From Cryobacterium frigoriphilum (GTDB lineage: Bacteria > Actinomycetota > Actinomycetes > Actinomycetales > Microbacteriaceae), in assembly GCF_004403305.1 (NCBI RefSeq), contig NZ_SOHE01000069.1:1-64000 (forward strand): a stretch of DNA of 64,000 nt. The letters are read 5' to 3'. Positions 27,930 to 38,343 of this stretch are shown here, piece after piece (position 1 is the stretch's first letter; each line of letters opens with the position of its first letter). The position numbers and the translations under genes are program-made. The notes beneath the pieces were generated by a model. That model saw only the letters and a list, made by a program, of their open reading frames with translations, had not been told where the DNA came from and made no database searches.

Positions 27930-29156
27930 ATGCGAGTTACGAAACGTACGTATGTCACGGCCGCTTTCGCCGTGGCCGCACTGGCACTCACCGGCTGCAC
28001 AGCGCCGAATTCCGGGGCAGCTCCGGCCGTTCCGGTCTCCGACGCGGCCGATGTGCCCGACAAGCCCTCCGCCCCCGTCACTCTCAACATCCTCGACGTC
28101 GCCGGCAACCAGAAGCTGACCGGCCCCATGGTCGACGCCTTCGTCGCGGCGAACCCCGACATCATCTCCGCCGTCACCTGGGAGAGCGCCGGCGCGCCCG
28201 ACCTGGTCGGCTCCATCAAACCGCAGGTCGACAGCGGCAGCCTCTCGATCGACTTGGTGATGACCGGCACAGATGGCCTCGCGGCCGGCATCGGCCAGGA
28301 TCTCTGGGTGCCCATCGTCACCGACTACGAAGACCGCCTCAGCAACCAGGCCGACTACATCGAACCGGCCGCCAACATGCAGGAACTGGCCGAGGGCTAC
28401 GGCGTCGTGACCACCTACTACCCGTCCGGCCCGCTGCTGCAGTACAACCCCGACGTCGTGACGGATGTCCCCGGCACACCCGAGGAACTGCTTACTTGGG
28501 CACAGGCGAACCCCGGCAAATTCGGCTACGCCCGCCCGGCCAACTCCGGCCCCGGCCGTACGTTTCTGCAAGGCCTGCCGTACATCCTCGGGGATGAGGA
28601 CCCCACCGACCCGGTCGAGGGCTGGGACAAGACCTGGGCCTTCCTCGGCGAGCTGGGCCTCAACATCACCAACTACCCGACGGGAACGGGCCAGGTCATT
28701 TCCAACATGGCTGACGGCACCTGGGCCATGATCCCGACCACCACCGGCTGGGATATTGAACCGCGCGCCACGGCCAAAGAGCCGGCCAGTATCGAAGCCG
28801 CCCCCTTTGACGACTTCACCTGGGTGACGGATGCCCACTATGCCGTCGTTCCCGTCGGCCAGACCGCCGACAAGATGAGCGCCATCCTGCTGCTCCTGCA
28901 GGACATCCTCACACCGGAGACCAACGCCATGGCGTATGACACCGGCTACTTCTACCCGGGCCCGGCCATCGAAGGCGCGACGCTGGACATGGCCCCGCAG
29001 GCCAGCCAGGACGTCATCGCCGAGTTCGGCCGTGACTGGTATGACGACCTGATCGAGGAGATGCCCAAAGCGACTCCGCTCGCACCCGACGCCCTCGTTG
29101 AGGCGTTCGACATCTGGGACCGCGAAATCGGTACCGGCAAATTTGAGGTGAACTGA
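27930..29156 (+). CDS. ABC importer solute-binding lipoprotein (probable hexuronate)
   Basis: 408 residues with AAGGA upstream. A lipoprotein signal peptide ends in the lipobox LTGC at about residues 20-23. The remainder is a family-1/iron-spermidine-like solute-binding fold (Asp-rich, no hydrophobic segments). It is followed by the cognate ATPase and two permeases, and is inside a complete hexuronate pathway, so uronates or oligo-uronides are the best guess for substrate. Most bacteria use MFS or TRAP carriers for this. Confidence 0.82.
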   Translation: MRVTKRTYVTAAFAVAALALTGCTAPNSGAAPAVPVSDAADVPDKPSAPVTLNILDVAGNQKLTGPMVDAFVAANPDIISAVTWESAGAPDLVGSIKPQVDSGSLSIDLVMTGTDGLAAGIGQDLWVPIVTDYEDRLSNQADYIEPAANMQELAEGYGVVTTYYPSGPLLQYNPDVVTDVPGTPEELLTWAQANPGKFGYARPANSGPGRTFLQGLPYILGDEDPTDPVEGWDKTWAFLGELGLNITNYPTGTGQVISNMADGTWAMIPTTTGWDIEPRATAKEPASIEAAPFDDFTWVTDAHYAVVPVGQTADKMSAILLLLQDILTPETNAMAYDTGYFYPGPAIEGATLDMAPQASQDVIAEFGRDWYDDLIEEMPKATPLAPDALVEAFDIWDREIGTGKFEVN

Positions 29157-29159
29157 CCA

Positions 29160-30286
<1,127 letters not shown>

Positions 30287-30290
<4 letters not shown>

Positions 30291-31219
30291 CGTCCGCGAC
30301 CACGACGGCGAACCGTACCGCCGGTTCCGCCAGCCTCAAACACCGACTCGCGGAACGGGGCATAGATACCAAGCTGCTGCTACTGGTACCCGCGATCGTG
30401 TTCGCGCTATTGCTGTTCGTCTACCCCTTCGCCTACGGCATCGGGCTCACCTTCCAGCCCCTCGCCGCGACGCAGGAACAGTGGGGCGGCGGCTTCTTCG
30501 CGAACTACGTCGCCTTCTTCCGCGACGCGTTCATCTTCGACTCGGTCTGGCTCACGCTGCGCCTGGCCTTGCCGGCGGCGCTGTTCAACGTGCTGGTCTC
30601 CATTCCCATCGCCTTCAAACTGCGCAACAAGTTTCGCGGCAAGCGGATGCTGCAGACTCTGCTGGTGCTGCCGATCACGCTCGGCACCGTGTTGACCGCG
30701 CAGGGCCTGCTGATCTTCGCCGGCCGTCAGGGCTGGCTCAACCGTTTTCTGATGGAGAACGGCATCATCGACCAGCCGTTGCAGCTGGTCAACAACTACA
30801 TCGGTGTGATGCTGTCGCTCATCATCTCGGGTTTTCCGTTCGCCTACCTGCTGATCTCCTCGTACCTGTCGGGCATCGATCCGTCGCTCGAGGCGGCGGC
30901 AAAGACACTCGGCGCCAACTGGAAGCAGCGCTTTCGGCGCGTCACCCTGCCGCTGCTGGCTCCCGGGCTCGCGACGACGTTCATTTTGACCTTCGTGCTC
31001 GCCTTCAGCGTCTTTCCCTCGGCTCGCCTCGTTGGTGATGCCTCGGGTGACACCCGGGTGCTGGCGCTGATGGCCTACCGCGCGTTCTCGGAGCAGTTGG
31101 ACTACAGCATGGCTTCGACGATCGCCATCATGATGGGGGTGGTGGAACTCATCGTGATCGCGTTCGTGTTCTTGGGCCGCTCCTTCCTCTATAAGGGTTC
31201 AACGGGAGGTAAGGGCTGA
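30287..31219 (+). CDS. ABC importer permease, first subunit
   Basis: 310 residues from GTG. Six predicted membrane helices; the EAA coupling loop is SLEAAAKTLGANWKQRFRRVTLPLLAPG. It resembles PotB/CysT-type inner-membrane components. Overlaps both neighbours (GTGA and TGATG junctions), so the four subunits are tightly coupled. Confidence 0.9.
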
Positions 31220-32145
31220 TGTCCAACTCACTACGTACGCGCACGGCCCCACCCACCGAGGTGGTCAACATCGTCAAGAACCGCAACAAGGGCAAGCTGG
31301 CCCCGGGCGAGAAGTCGCTCGTCGCCTCGCCGAGCACCTGGTTCGTCTGGTTCGGCATTGCGGCGTTCTTCGTCTTTCTGTTCGGCATCGTTCTCAGCGT
31401 GCTGGTCGACTCCCTCGGCAAACCCTGGTTCAGCACCTGGCTGCCGGAGAACTTCACCCTCGGTTGGTATCAGGAGAGCTGGGAACGCTTCAACCTGACG
31501 CACATCATTGGCGTCACGCTGCTTGTCGCGTTCTCCGTCATCGTGATCTCGGTCGTGATCGGGGTGCCGGCCTCGTATGTGCTGGCCCGCAGCAATTTTC
31601 CCGGCAAGAAGCTCGTCATGCTGCTCTTCCTGCTGCCGATCCTGATTCCGCCGATCACCTTCGGTATTCCGCTGGCGACCGTCATGTACAACATGGGGCT
31701 CGGCCGCACGGTGCTGGCCGTGATCCTGGTGAACCTGGTGCCGTCGGTGCCGTTCGTGATCATCACGATGACGCCGTTCATCGAGCAGATCAACCCGGCC
31801 ATCGAGAATGCGGCGAAAATGTGCGGCGCGAACATGTATCAGGTCTTCACCCGGGTGCTGGCGCCACTGTTGATCCCCGGAATCCTGGCCGCGAGCATCC
31901 TCGTGCTGGTGCGAACTGTTGGAATGTTCGACCTCACCTTTTTGGTCTCCGGGCCCACCTCGGACACCCTCGTGGTGGCCATCTACCGGGCCATGACGAG
32001 CGCCGGCGGCGGAGAATCGCGCCAGCTCATCTCCTCGATGGGCGTCATCTATACCGCGCTGATGCTGCTGATCCTGATCATCGCGCTGCGCTTCATCAAC
32101 CCAACCCAGCTGGTGGCGCAGGTGAAGGACTCCCGGGACGACTGA
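31219..32145 (+). CDS. ABC importer permease, second subunit
   Basis: 308 residues from ATG with GGGAGG upstream. About six membrane helices; the coupling loop is AIENAAKMCGANMYQVFTRVLAPLLIPG. A PotC/MalG-like partner of the preceding permease. The first 40 residues are cytosolic and basic. Confidence 0.9.
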   Translation: MSNSLRTRTAPPTEVVNIVKNRNKGKLAPGEKSLVASPSTWFVWFGIAAFFVFLFGIVLSVLVDSLGKPWFSTWLPENFTLGWYQESWERFNLTHIIGVTLLVAFSVIVISVVIGVPASYVLARSNFPGKKLVMLLFLLPILIPPITFGIPLATVMYNMGLGRTVLAVILVNLVPSVPFVIITMTPFIEQINPAIENAAKMCGANMYQVFTRVLAPLLIPGILAASILVLVRTVGMFDLTFLVSGPTSDTLVVAIYRAMTSAGGGESRQLISSMGVIYTALMLLILIIALRFINPTQLVAQVKDSRDD

Positions 32146-32192
32146 CGCGTCACGCGCACACCCTCACCCGCCGGTCTTTTAGGAGAAAGCAC

Positions 32193-33767
32193 ATGACAGC
32201 AACATTGATCCCCCTCACGTCACAGCCCGACCCGCCGCAGTCCGCGCGGCTGGCCACAGCCACGCTGGCCGCGGCATCCGTCGGCGCCGACGTTGACCTG
32301 CCGCCGATCGGCCCGGCGTTGATCTCGATTGGCATCGTGCATTTTGGCATCGGGGCCTTTCACCGGGCGCACCAGGCCGTCTTCACTGAGGATGCGATGG
32401 CGGCGACCGGGCAGACCAGCTGGGGGATCCTCGGGGTGACTGGCAGGTCAGAGGCGGTCGTTGAGCAGCTTCAACCCCAGAATTGCCTCTATGGGGTGCT
32501 CGAAAAGGGGGCGGATGCCCCGGCCCTGCGCATTGTGGGCGCCGTGCGCGATGTCGCGTGGCCGGGTCGGGACAGCGAGAAGGTCATCGAGATGCTGGCC
32601 CGGCCCAGCACGCACATCGCCACCCTGACGATCACCGAGAAAGGGTACCTGCGCGGGGCCGACGGCGACCTGAACCTGTCCCTGCCCGTGGTGCAACACG
32701 ACGTCGCGTTACTGGAACGTGAGATCGCGGGGGAGGCCGGCCTGCCGGCCTCGATCTCGCCGCTCGGACTGCTGGTGAGGGGCCTCGCTCGGCGCTTTCG
32801 GCAGGGCGGTGAGCCGTTCACGGTGCTGCCGTGTGACAACCTCGTCGACAACGGAACCATCACACACCGGTTGGTGACCTCGTTTGTGGCCGCAGTGGGT
32901 CGGGGCCAGGCCGCGGCGCGGGATGACCTCCTGGCGTGGCTCGCGGCATCCGTCACCTTTCCGTCGACCATGGTGGACCGCATCGCGCCCGCCACGACGG
33001 AGGCCGACCGGCAGCTCGAGGGCGGTCTGCTCGGGCTGCGCGACGACGCACTCGTGGTCGCCGAGCCCTTCAAGCAGTGGGTGATCGAAGACCGGTTCGC
33101 CGGTCCGCGGCCGCGCTGGGAGCAGGTCGGCGCAATTCTCACGAGCGATGTGGCGCCTTATGAGCGGGCCAAATTGCGCATCCTGAACGCGACCCACTCG
33201 CTGCTGGCCTACCTCGGCGCACTTTGCGGTCACTCCACGATCGCCCAGGCAATGACGAACCCGATGCTGCGCGACCTCGCTCGGCGGGTCATTGACGAGG
33301 ACATTCTGCCCACGCTCGTCACGCCTGTCGGGATGGACCTCGCGGTCTATCGGGACAGCGTGCTGAAGCGGTTCGGCAATCCCAACCTGCCGCACACGAC
33401 CCGTCAGGTGGCTATGGACGGGTCGCAGAAGCTGCCCAACCGTATTCTGGGTTCTGTTCAGGATCGCCTGCAGCAGGGTGAAACGCCCGAGGGCCTCGCG
33501 CTCGCGGTTGCCGCGTGGATCACCTACGTCGCCTCCACCATCGGCGGTGACACCATCCTCGACGACCCGCTGGCCGAGCTGTTGCAGGCGACCATCGGCG
33601 ACGCCGACGCCGTACGTACAGATCCGAACGGCGTCGTGCAGCGGATGCTGGCGCTCGGTCAGATCTTTCCGCAAGCGGTTCAGCAATCGGTCGCGTTCCA
33701 TGACGCCGTTCGGCAGCAGTTGTTCACGGTGCAAACCATTATGCGAGCGGCCCGGGCCCAGGCCTGA
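32193..33767 (+). CDS. uxuB: D-mannonate oxidoreductase / fructuronate reductase
   Basis: 524 residues from ATG with AGGAG at 32181-32185. Polyol-specific long-chain dehydrogenase: IVHFGIGAFHRAHQA binds NAD, and KLRILNATHS holds the catalytic Lys/Asn/His of the family. It should reduce D-fructuronate to D-mannonate, linking UxaC to ManD. Tagaturonate reductase and mannitol dehydrogenase belong to the same family, so dual activity is possible. The N-terminal 40 residues extend beyond E. coli UxuB. Confidence 0.85.
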   Translation: MTATLIPLTSQPDPPQSARLATATLAAASVGADVDLPPIGPALISIGIVHFGIGAFHRAHQAVFTEDAMAATGQTSWGILGVTGRSEAVVEQLQPQNCLYGVLEKGADAPALRIVGAVRDVAWPGRDSEKVIEMLARPSTHIATLTITEKGYLRGADGDLNLSLPVVQHDVALLEREIAGEAGLPASISPLGLLVRGLARRFRQGGEPFTVLPCDNLVDNGTITHRLVTSFVAAVGRGQAAARDDLLAWLAASVTFPSTMVDRIAPATTEADRQLEGGLLGLRDDALVVAEPFKQWVIEDRFAGPRPRWEQVGAILTSDVAPYERAKLRILNATHSLLAYLGALCGHSTIAQAMTNPMLRDLARRVIDEDILPTLVTPVGMDLAVYRDSVLKRFGNPNLPHTTRQVAMDGSQKLPNRILGSVQDRLQQGETPEGLALAVAAWITYVASTIGGDTILDDPLAELLQATIGDADAVRTDPNGVVQRMLALGQIFPQAVQQSVAFHDAVRQQLFTVQTIMRAARAQA

Positions 33768-33776
33768 GGTGACGAC

Positions 33777-33807
33777 TGACCGGTTGGATTCGCAGTCTGA
33801 CCGGTCA
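33777..33807 (+). other. Inverted repeat after uxuB
   Basis: TGACCGGT (33777-33784) and ACCGGTCA (33800-33807) flank a 15-base loop, ten bases after the uxuB stop. No T run follows, so terminator function is doubtful. Confidence 0.35.
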
Positions 33808-33900
33808 ATCGGGGCACTGTGCACGCAGCAGCTCCCCGGAGGCACTAAGCTAATCTAGTTGCCTTCTGCGGGTTCGATTCTGAATCACAGCAAGAAGTCA

Positions 33901-33977
33901 CGGGCTGTAGCGCAGCTTGGTAGCGCACCTGACTGGGGGTCAGGGGGTCGCAGGTTCAAATCCTGTCAGCCCGACCA
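33901..33977 (+). tRNA. tRNA-Pro (anticodon GGG)
   Basis: 77 bases including an encoded CCA. The acceptor stem is CGGGCTG with CAGCCCG, the anticodon stem CCTGA with TCAGG holds the loop CTGGGGG giving anticodon GGG, and the T arm contains GGTTCAAATCC. An integrase gene follows, so its 3' half is the likely attachment site of the downstream element. Confidence 0.97.
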
Positions 33978-33978
33978 A

Positions 33979-34013
33979 AAGTCTCGGAAACTCAAGGGTT
34001 TCCGAGACTTTTT
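33979..34013 (+). terminator. Rho-independent terminator after tRNA-Pro
   Basis: A perfect 13-bp stem (33979-33991 with 33998-34010), a six-base loop and a T run. Confidence 0.9.
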
Positions 34014-34154
34014 AGGTTGGTAAAGAAATGTTGCTACCGCAAACTCACGTTAAACCCCGCTCAGACCGCCCCGAAACGGCCGTCTCTGGGGCCGTGAACA
34101 GGTTCGTTCCGGTTTTCCTTTGTCGGTTGGGCGCCATCGGCGCACCTCAGGAGT

Positions 34155-34418
34155 ATGACTACTCACGACGAACTCTTGTCCACTCCACCGTCGATCTCTC
34201 CCGAAGCGTGGGGGCTCGACGCTCTGATCAGCATTGCCGAACTGTCGGCTTACCTGGGCGTGCCGGTCGCCACGATCTACGACTGGCGTGTGCACGGACA
34301 CGGGCCGGCGGCTTTCCGCTTCGGCAAGCACCTCCGGTTCGCGATCTCCGATGTGCGAGCCTGGATCGCCGAACAGAAAGAACCCGCCGGCCAGCCGGGC
34401 ACCGCGCATCGGCGGTGA
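34155..34418 (+). CDS. AlpA/excisionase-type helix-turn-helix protein
   Basis: 87 residues. The core SIAELSAYLGVPVATIYDWR...FRFGKHLRFAISDVRAWIAEQ is the MerR-like HTH_17 domain of excisionases and AlpA activators. Six bases separate it from the integrase, so the two probably act together in excision and integration directionality. The start ATG has GGAG only one base away, so the true start or translation mode is uncertain. Confidence 0.82.
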   Translation: MTTHDELLSTPPSISPEAWGLDALISIAELSAYLGVPVATIYDWRVHGHGPAAFRFGKHLRFAISDVRAWIAEQKEPAGQPGTAHRR

Positions 34419-34424
34419 ACTGAG

Positions 34425-35612
34425 ATGTCGCGGCCGCGTTTGACGATTGGCACCTTCGGCGACATCACCACCCGAGCCGTGGCCTCTGGCGGGTTCAAGG
34501 CTCGCACCCTGTACCGGGACTGGGACGGCCAAGCCCGCCAGGTTCAAAGCAGTGGCAGCACCGCTCGGGCCGCTGAGCGAAATCTCAAGGAGAAACTTGC
34601 CGAGCGAGCGCTGCGCCAGCCCAGTAGCTCGTTTCTGAGCCCGGACAGTGCCTTCGGCGATCTGGTGACGTACTGGCTTGAGGACATCGACCTGGAAAAT
34701 CGGATCTCGAAGACCACTCGCAACCTCTATGAGCGCAACATGCGCACCCTGGTGCTGCCGGTGTTTCGCCACCTAACGTTGCGGGAAATCGGTGTCGTGC
34801 GCTGCGATCACTTCATCAAGCAGATGGCGCGGATCTCCTACAGCCGGGCGAAGCAATCCCGGGTCGTCTTGCGGCTGGCGCTCGAACTCGCTGTGCGGCA
34901 TGAGATCCTGCCTAGCAACCCGATGGACCACGTCTCGCGTCTCTATCGCGAGCCCCATATTCCGGATGCACTCACGGCCATCGAGGTCAACTCGATCCGA
35001 CGGGCGATCACGAGCTGGGAGAACGGCGTTGACCACGTGTCCGGACCGCTGCCGGACGGCCAGCTGGGAGCGATTATCGAGGTCATGCTCGGCACATCCG
35101 CTCGGATCGGAGAAGTATTGGCCATCCGCCGCCGTGACGTGGACGTCACCAGTACCGTGCCCCTGATCCGCCTCGCCATCACCATCGTGAGCCGCAAAGG
35201 CGAGCTGACGTTCCGGCAGGATCACCCCAAAACCGCCAAGTCGCGTCGCGTCGTGGCGCTGCCGTCGTTCGCCTCGGACGCCGTTCGTCGACGTCTTGCC
35301 ATCGCCGGCATGCTGGACATGGACGCGCTGCTCTTCCAATCGCGTGACGGAACTCCGCTGACCACCGCCAATGTTCGGCGTCAGCTGCGGCATGTTCTGG
35401 AAAGTGCCGGCATCACGGGGGTGACGCCGCATCTGTTCCGCCGCACGGTGGCCACCGCTGTCAACGACAACGCCACCGTTGAGCTGGCGGCGGAGTTACT
35501 CGGCCACACCGACACGAAGATCACCGTGATGCACTACATCCGGCGGAGCGAACAGGTGAATCCGGCGACCGCCGCGCTGCTTGACCAGGCGTTCGCTCCA
35601 GAGGACGACTAA
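34425..35612 (+). CDS. Phage-type tyrosine integrase
   Basis: 395 residues. It has an N-terminal arm-binding segment, a core-binding domain (about residues 75-170) and a catalytic domain with Arg in SARIGEVLAIRRRD, HLFRR, LLGHTDTK and the nucleophilic Tyr in VMHYIRRS. It would integrate the element into the adjacent tRNA-Pro. Confidence 0.92.
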   Translation: MSRPRLTIGTFGDITTRAVASGGFKARTLYRDWDGQARQVQSSGSTARAAERNLKEKLAERALRQPSSSFLSPDSAFGDLVTYWLEDIDLENRISKTTRNLYERNMRTLVLPVFRHLTLREIGVVRCDHFIKQMARISYSRAKQSRVVLRLALELAVRHEILPSNPMDHVSRLYREPHIPDALTAIEVNSIRRAITSWENGVDHVSGPLPDGQLGAIIEVMLGTSARIGEVLAIRRRDVDVTSTVPLIRLAITIVSRKGELTFRQDHPKTAKSRRVVALPSFASDAVRRRLAIAGMLDMDALLFQSRDGTPLTTANVRRQLRHVLESAGITGVTPHLFRRTVATAVNDNATVELAAELLGHTDTKITVMHYIRRSEQVNPATAALLDQAFAPEDD

Positions 35613-35637
35613 CCGGACGTGCAGCCGTGTCCTATCG

Positions 35638-36192
35638 CTAGTACGGGATCGCGTAGTCGCAGCTCGCGATCCCGTAGGCAGCGCTTGATGTGTTTTCCGC
35701 CACCGTTTCGCCATCGACGACTATCTCGCAGGTCACGGTGCCTGTGTCGGCCGGGTTCTGGATCATTATTGACAAGAACTCACCGGTACCCACTGTTAAA
35801 TGCATGCCTACTTCACCCGACGTTGACTTCAGAGGAAGTGAGACATCATGTTGTTGGATGCCGCTGGGAGTGGACACAGTGATTGACCCGCCAGCCGCGG
35901 TGCCACTGGCGTTGTAGACAACGACGAACTGATCCTTCACTTGATCAGCTGGTTTGGGGTCGCTCGTCGCTGTCCCAATGCCGATAAAGGCCAGGGTGCT
36001 GACGACTGCGAGCCCTAGGACCAGCACAACGAAAACGATGAAGCAGCCTGAAGTCTTTTTCTGGGTCTGGGGCGGCGGCACGGGCGCTGACTGACGGTGG
36101 TCAGTCCACTGCGCTCCGTCCCACCATCGCGTGAGTCCGCGCTGTGCCTCGTCTGGATACCAGCCTGGGGGAGGAGCGGAGGAGGTGGTCAT
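35638..36192 (-). CDS. DUF2510 membrane protein with MmpS-like C-terminal domain
   Basis: 184 residues from ATG 36192. A DUF2510 motif (PPPGWYPDEAQRGLTRWWDGAQWTDH) is followed by a single membrane helix (CFIVFVVLVLGLAVVSTLAFIG) and an exported beta-rich domain resembling MmpS/immunoglobulin-like actinobacterial proteins. Role unknown. The ATG overlaps the preceding gene's stop by four bases. A perfect inverted repeat covers its last codons (see 35642-35676). Confidence 0.75.
   Translation of the reverse strand: MTTSSAPPPGWYPDEAQRGLTRWWDGAQWTDHRQSAPVPPPQTQKKTSGCFIVFVVLVLGLAVVSTLAFIGIGTATSDPKPADQVKDQFVVVYNASGTAAGGSITVSTPSGIQQHDVSLPLKSTSGEVGMHLTVGTGEFLSIMIQNPADTGTVTCEIVVDGETVAENTSSAAYGIASCDYAIPY
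35642..35676. other. Perfect 12-bp inverted repeat at the int/MmpS-like junction
   Basis: TACGGGATCGCG (35642-35653) and its exact complement (35665-35676) flank an 11-base loop, between the converging ends of the integrase and the MmpS-like gene and overlapping the latter's 3' coding end. It lacks a T run on either strand. Confidence 0.7.
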
Positions 36193-36569
36193 GCCCGATT
36201 CCTGGTCGATCGAACCATTCCCGGAATCAGGAAGAGGTCGACGATAGTCCAGATCCATACCGCGTAGAACAAAGGGCTGCTTCCTGATTCGCTGAGAGTT
36301 CCTGTCGTCACCGCGACGAGGGTCAGAGCTAAGAGGATCAGGGCAGAGACTGGGCGTCCCAGGTAGAAGCGGTGGATCCCAAAGCCCCCGAGAAATATGG
36401 CCAACAGGTACGTCGTCGACATGGATTTTCCGTCACGCTGCAACTGCGGGGTGCCCACGGGTGCAAGCGGTGTGTAAGTCTCCGTCCAGGCAGTGCCGTC
36501 CCACCATCGGTTCGCTGCTCCGGTGCGGGGATCGAGGTACCAACCCGCAGGCGGTGGAACGTTTGTCAT
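36189..36569 (-). CDS. DUF2510 + TM2-domain membrane protein
   Basis: 126 residues from ATG 36569, preceded by a G-rich ribosome-binding stretch. DUF2510 (PPPAGWYLDPRTGAANRWWDGTAWTE) is followed by a TM2 domain with two helices and the turn GGFGIHRFYLGRP. First gene of a two-gene unit with the MmpS-like protein. TM2/DUF2510 proteins are common in actinobacteria and function is unknown. Confidence 0.78.
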   Translation of the reverse strand: MTNVPPPAGWYLDPRTGAANRWWDGTAWTETYTPLAPVGTPQLQRDGKSMSTTYLLAIFLGGFGIHRFYLGRPVSALILLALTLVAVTTGTLSESGSSPLFYAVWIWTIVDLFLIPGMVRSTRNRA

Positions 36570-36705
36570 TTTTCTGCCCCCCAGCAATGGATCGCGCGAT
36601 TGCGCTCTGTTCAGGCTAGTGGGGACAACGGACTTGAAGTTTCGACACTGCAGGCCGACGCCCCAGTGTGGTCAGCACCGAGTGCCTCATTGATTCGCCC
36701 AGTGA

Positions 36706-38016
36706 TCATCCGAGCCGCTTGGAATACGCCTGCGCAACATCAAAATCCAAACCAGAATATATGGATGGTCTAAGCCTCACGTAGGCCTTGAACATTTCAT
36801 TTCGAAATCTAACTAACCCCCGCTTCTGGATGGTGGGAACGAAGAGAACGTCACCAAACTCAGGCTTGCAAAGATGCCCGCGATAGGTTGATCCAGAATT
36901 CAATCCAAGATCCTGGCTCAGGATCTTGTAAATTTCGCCAGTCGGAATATCTGCGTCAGTCCAGTGGGCGAAAGCGCGGAGCGTCTTCTCACGAGCGGAG
37001 GAATCGCGAACCGCAGCCTGATACATGTCAGAGAATTGCTGTGCGAATCGATTATCAACGATCCCTCGGATCGCCGCCTCAACATGAACGTGGTCAATCT
37101 TCAAACGTCCGTCTTCGTCAGCGTCGATGAGGCACTGCTGGCCAAGCACGTGAACAAACCAAGGGAACCCGGCGGAGACTTCAGTCAGCCTCACCGTCGC
37201 TCGCCGAGTAAACGAAATCGCCACTCCCTCGCCATTGAGATGGCCCTCGGCCTTAGCGACGATCTGGCCAAGTTCAGCGGGGGTCATCAGAGGAACTTTG
37301 ACGGGCTGCAGCCGGCGTTCGAGAGATTGGTGATCGCTCAAGAGGTCGGACACGTTACTTGCGATGCCCACCAACATGAATTTGAGTGACTCACTAGAAG
37401 CAGCTTTCAGGAAACTGGCCAACCCGACTGTGCTCCTCATCCTGTCCAGTTCGTCGATCACGAAAAGGACAGGCTGACCGTACGAGGAAGTCAATAGTTC
37501 GCAGAGCTGTACGAGTTTCTCCTCAAGGTTCAAGTCTTGGTAACTCAGCCTCTGGCGTTCAACCTCGTACTTTTTTGTACTCTCGACCTCCACGAACTTA
37601 AGAGTCAGCTTCTTCCGAGTCACGCGATCAATCAGCTGGTTCGCGCCCATGTTTGAGAGTACGTTCTCTACGGATTCAGCGGAGTTGACCAGAGCCTGCA
37701 GTAGACCGTCAAGCGTCTGCGTCGAGTCCGTACAAGTGACATAGAAAGTGAGGTAATGACGGTCTTCAGGAAGGGCCAGGCGCTCAGCATTGAGTTGATG
37801 AAGCAGCTCTACACCGCCCATAGCAATTAGCCTGAGCTGAAGGGCGAGACTCGATTTGCCCAGCCCTCGATCGCCGTAGATGAGCGGTGTAGCGCCGTTC
37901 GAGTTCAGGGAATCGGCAAGTTCACGCACCTGCTTGTTCCGGCCTGCGAATCGCTCGGGATCGTCTAACTCCGTTGCTGGAAGAAACGCATTAAGCATGA
38001 CTTTTCTGTCGATCAT
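36706..38016 (-). CDS. Stand-alone P-loop ATPase (AAA/STAND-like)
   Basis: 436 residues from ATG with GGGGG upstream. Walker A GDRGLGKSS at about 48-56 and Walker B VLFVIDEL at about 183-190 are followed by a sensor/arginine segment (HQSLERRLQ) and a helical C-terminal region with FPWFVHVLGQQ. No membrane segment and no fused nuclease, protease or other effector. GC is low: 31 of 60 bases on the line from 37441, against 38 of 60 at 7021. Its role in the element could be regulation, maintenance or defence; nothing in the sequence decides. Confidence 0.78.
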   Translation of the reverse strand: MIDRKVMLNAFLPATELDDPERFAGRNKQVRELADSLNSNGATPLIYGDRGLGKSSLALQLRLIAMGGVELLHQLNAERLALPEDRHYLTFYVTCTDSTQTLDGLLQALVNSAESVENVLSNMGANQLIDRVTRKKLTLKFVEVESTKKYEVERQRLSYQDLNLEEKLVQLCELLTSSYGQPVLFVIDELDRMRSTVGLASFLKAASSESLKFMLVGIASNVSDLLSDHQSLERRLQPVKVPLMTPAELGQIVAKAEGHLNGEGVAISFTRRATVRLTEVSAGFPWFVHVLGQQCLIDADEDGRLKIDHVHVEAAIRGIVDNRFAQQFSDMYQAAVRDSSAREKTLRAFAHWTDADIPTGEIYKILSQDLGLNSGSTYRGHLCKPEFGDVLFVPTIQKRGLVRFRNEMFKAYVRLRPSIYSGLDFDVAQAYSKRLG

Positions 38017-38343
38017 TGACGCTTACCCCCGTTGAATTACGCTCCCAAAAACATTACCCGGCAGGAATTCGCATACGGTGCTTCTAGTTGCCGTTGAACA
38101 ACCCAGAACAGGGGGAGGCCGTTGATACGGCTAGCAAAGGTTTGGAGTGGGGCACTTCCATCCGAAAACAGGACACCCTCCGGGTGTCGAGGCGGTCCTA
38201 TAGGGCGATGGATACCAATTTGTCACCAATTTCGACCGAGCCTCGCCTCCCGGCTCGGGGGCTCGCGAAAGCTATTCGTGTAGTCCTACTTCTTAAACAG
38301 ATCGAGGGCGCGCACCTTTGTCACGAAGGTGGAGGTGGCCGCC
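38017..38343. other. Spacer between divergent ATPase and relaxase genes, candidate oriT
   Basis: No gene. It holds a perfect hairpin GACACCC-TCC-GGGTGTC (38172-38188) and a second inverted repeat CGAGCC-N9-GGCTCG near 38239-38259. Placement just before a MobF relaxase makes it the best place for an origin of transfer, but no nick site can be identified by eye. Confidence 0.4.

Noticed and set aside
33777-33807. Terminator after uxuB
   Set aside because: The inverted repeat has a long loop and no T run, so it is recorded only as an inverted repeat.
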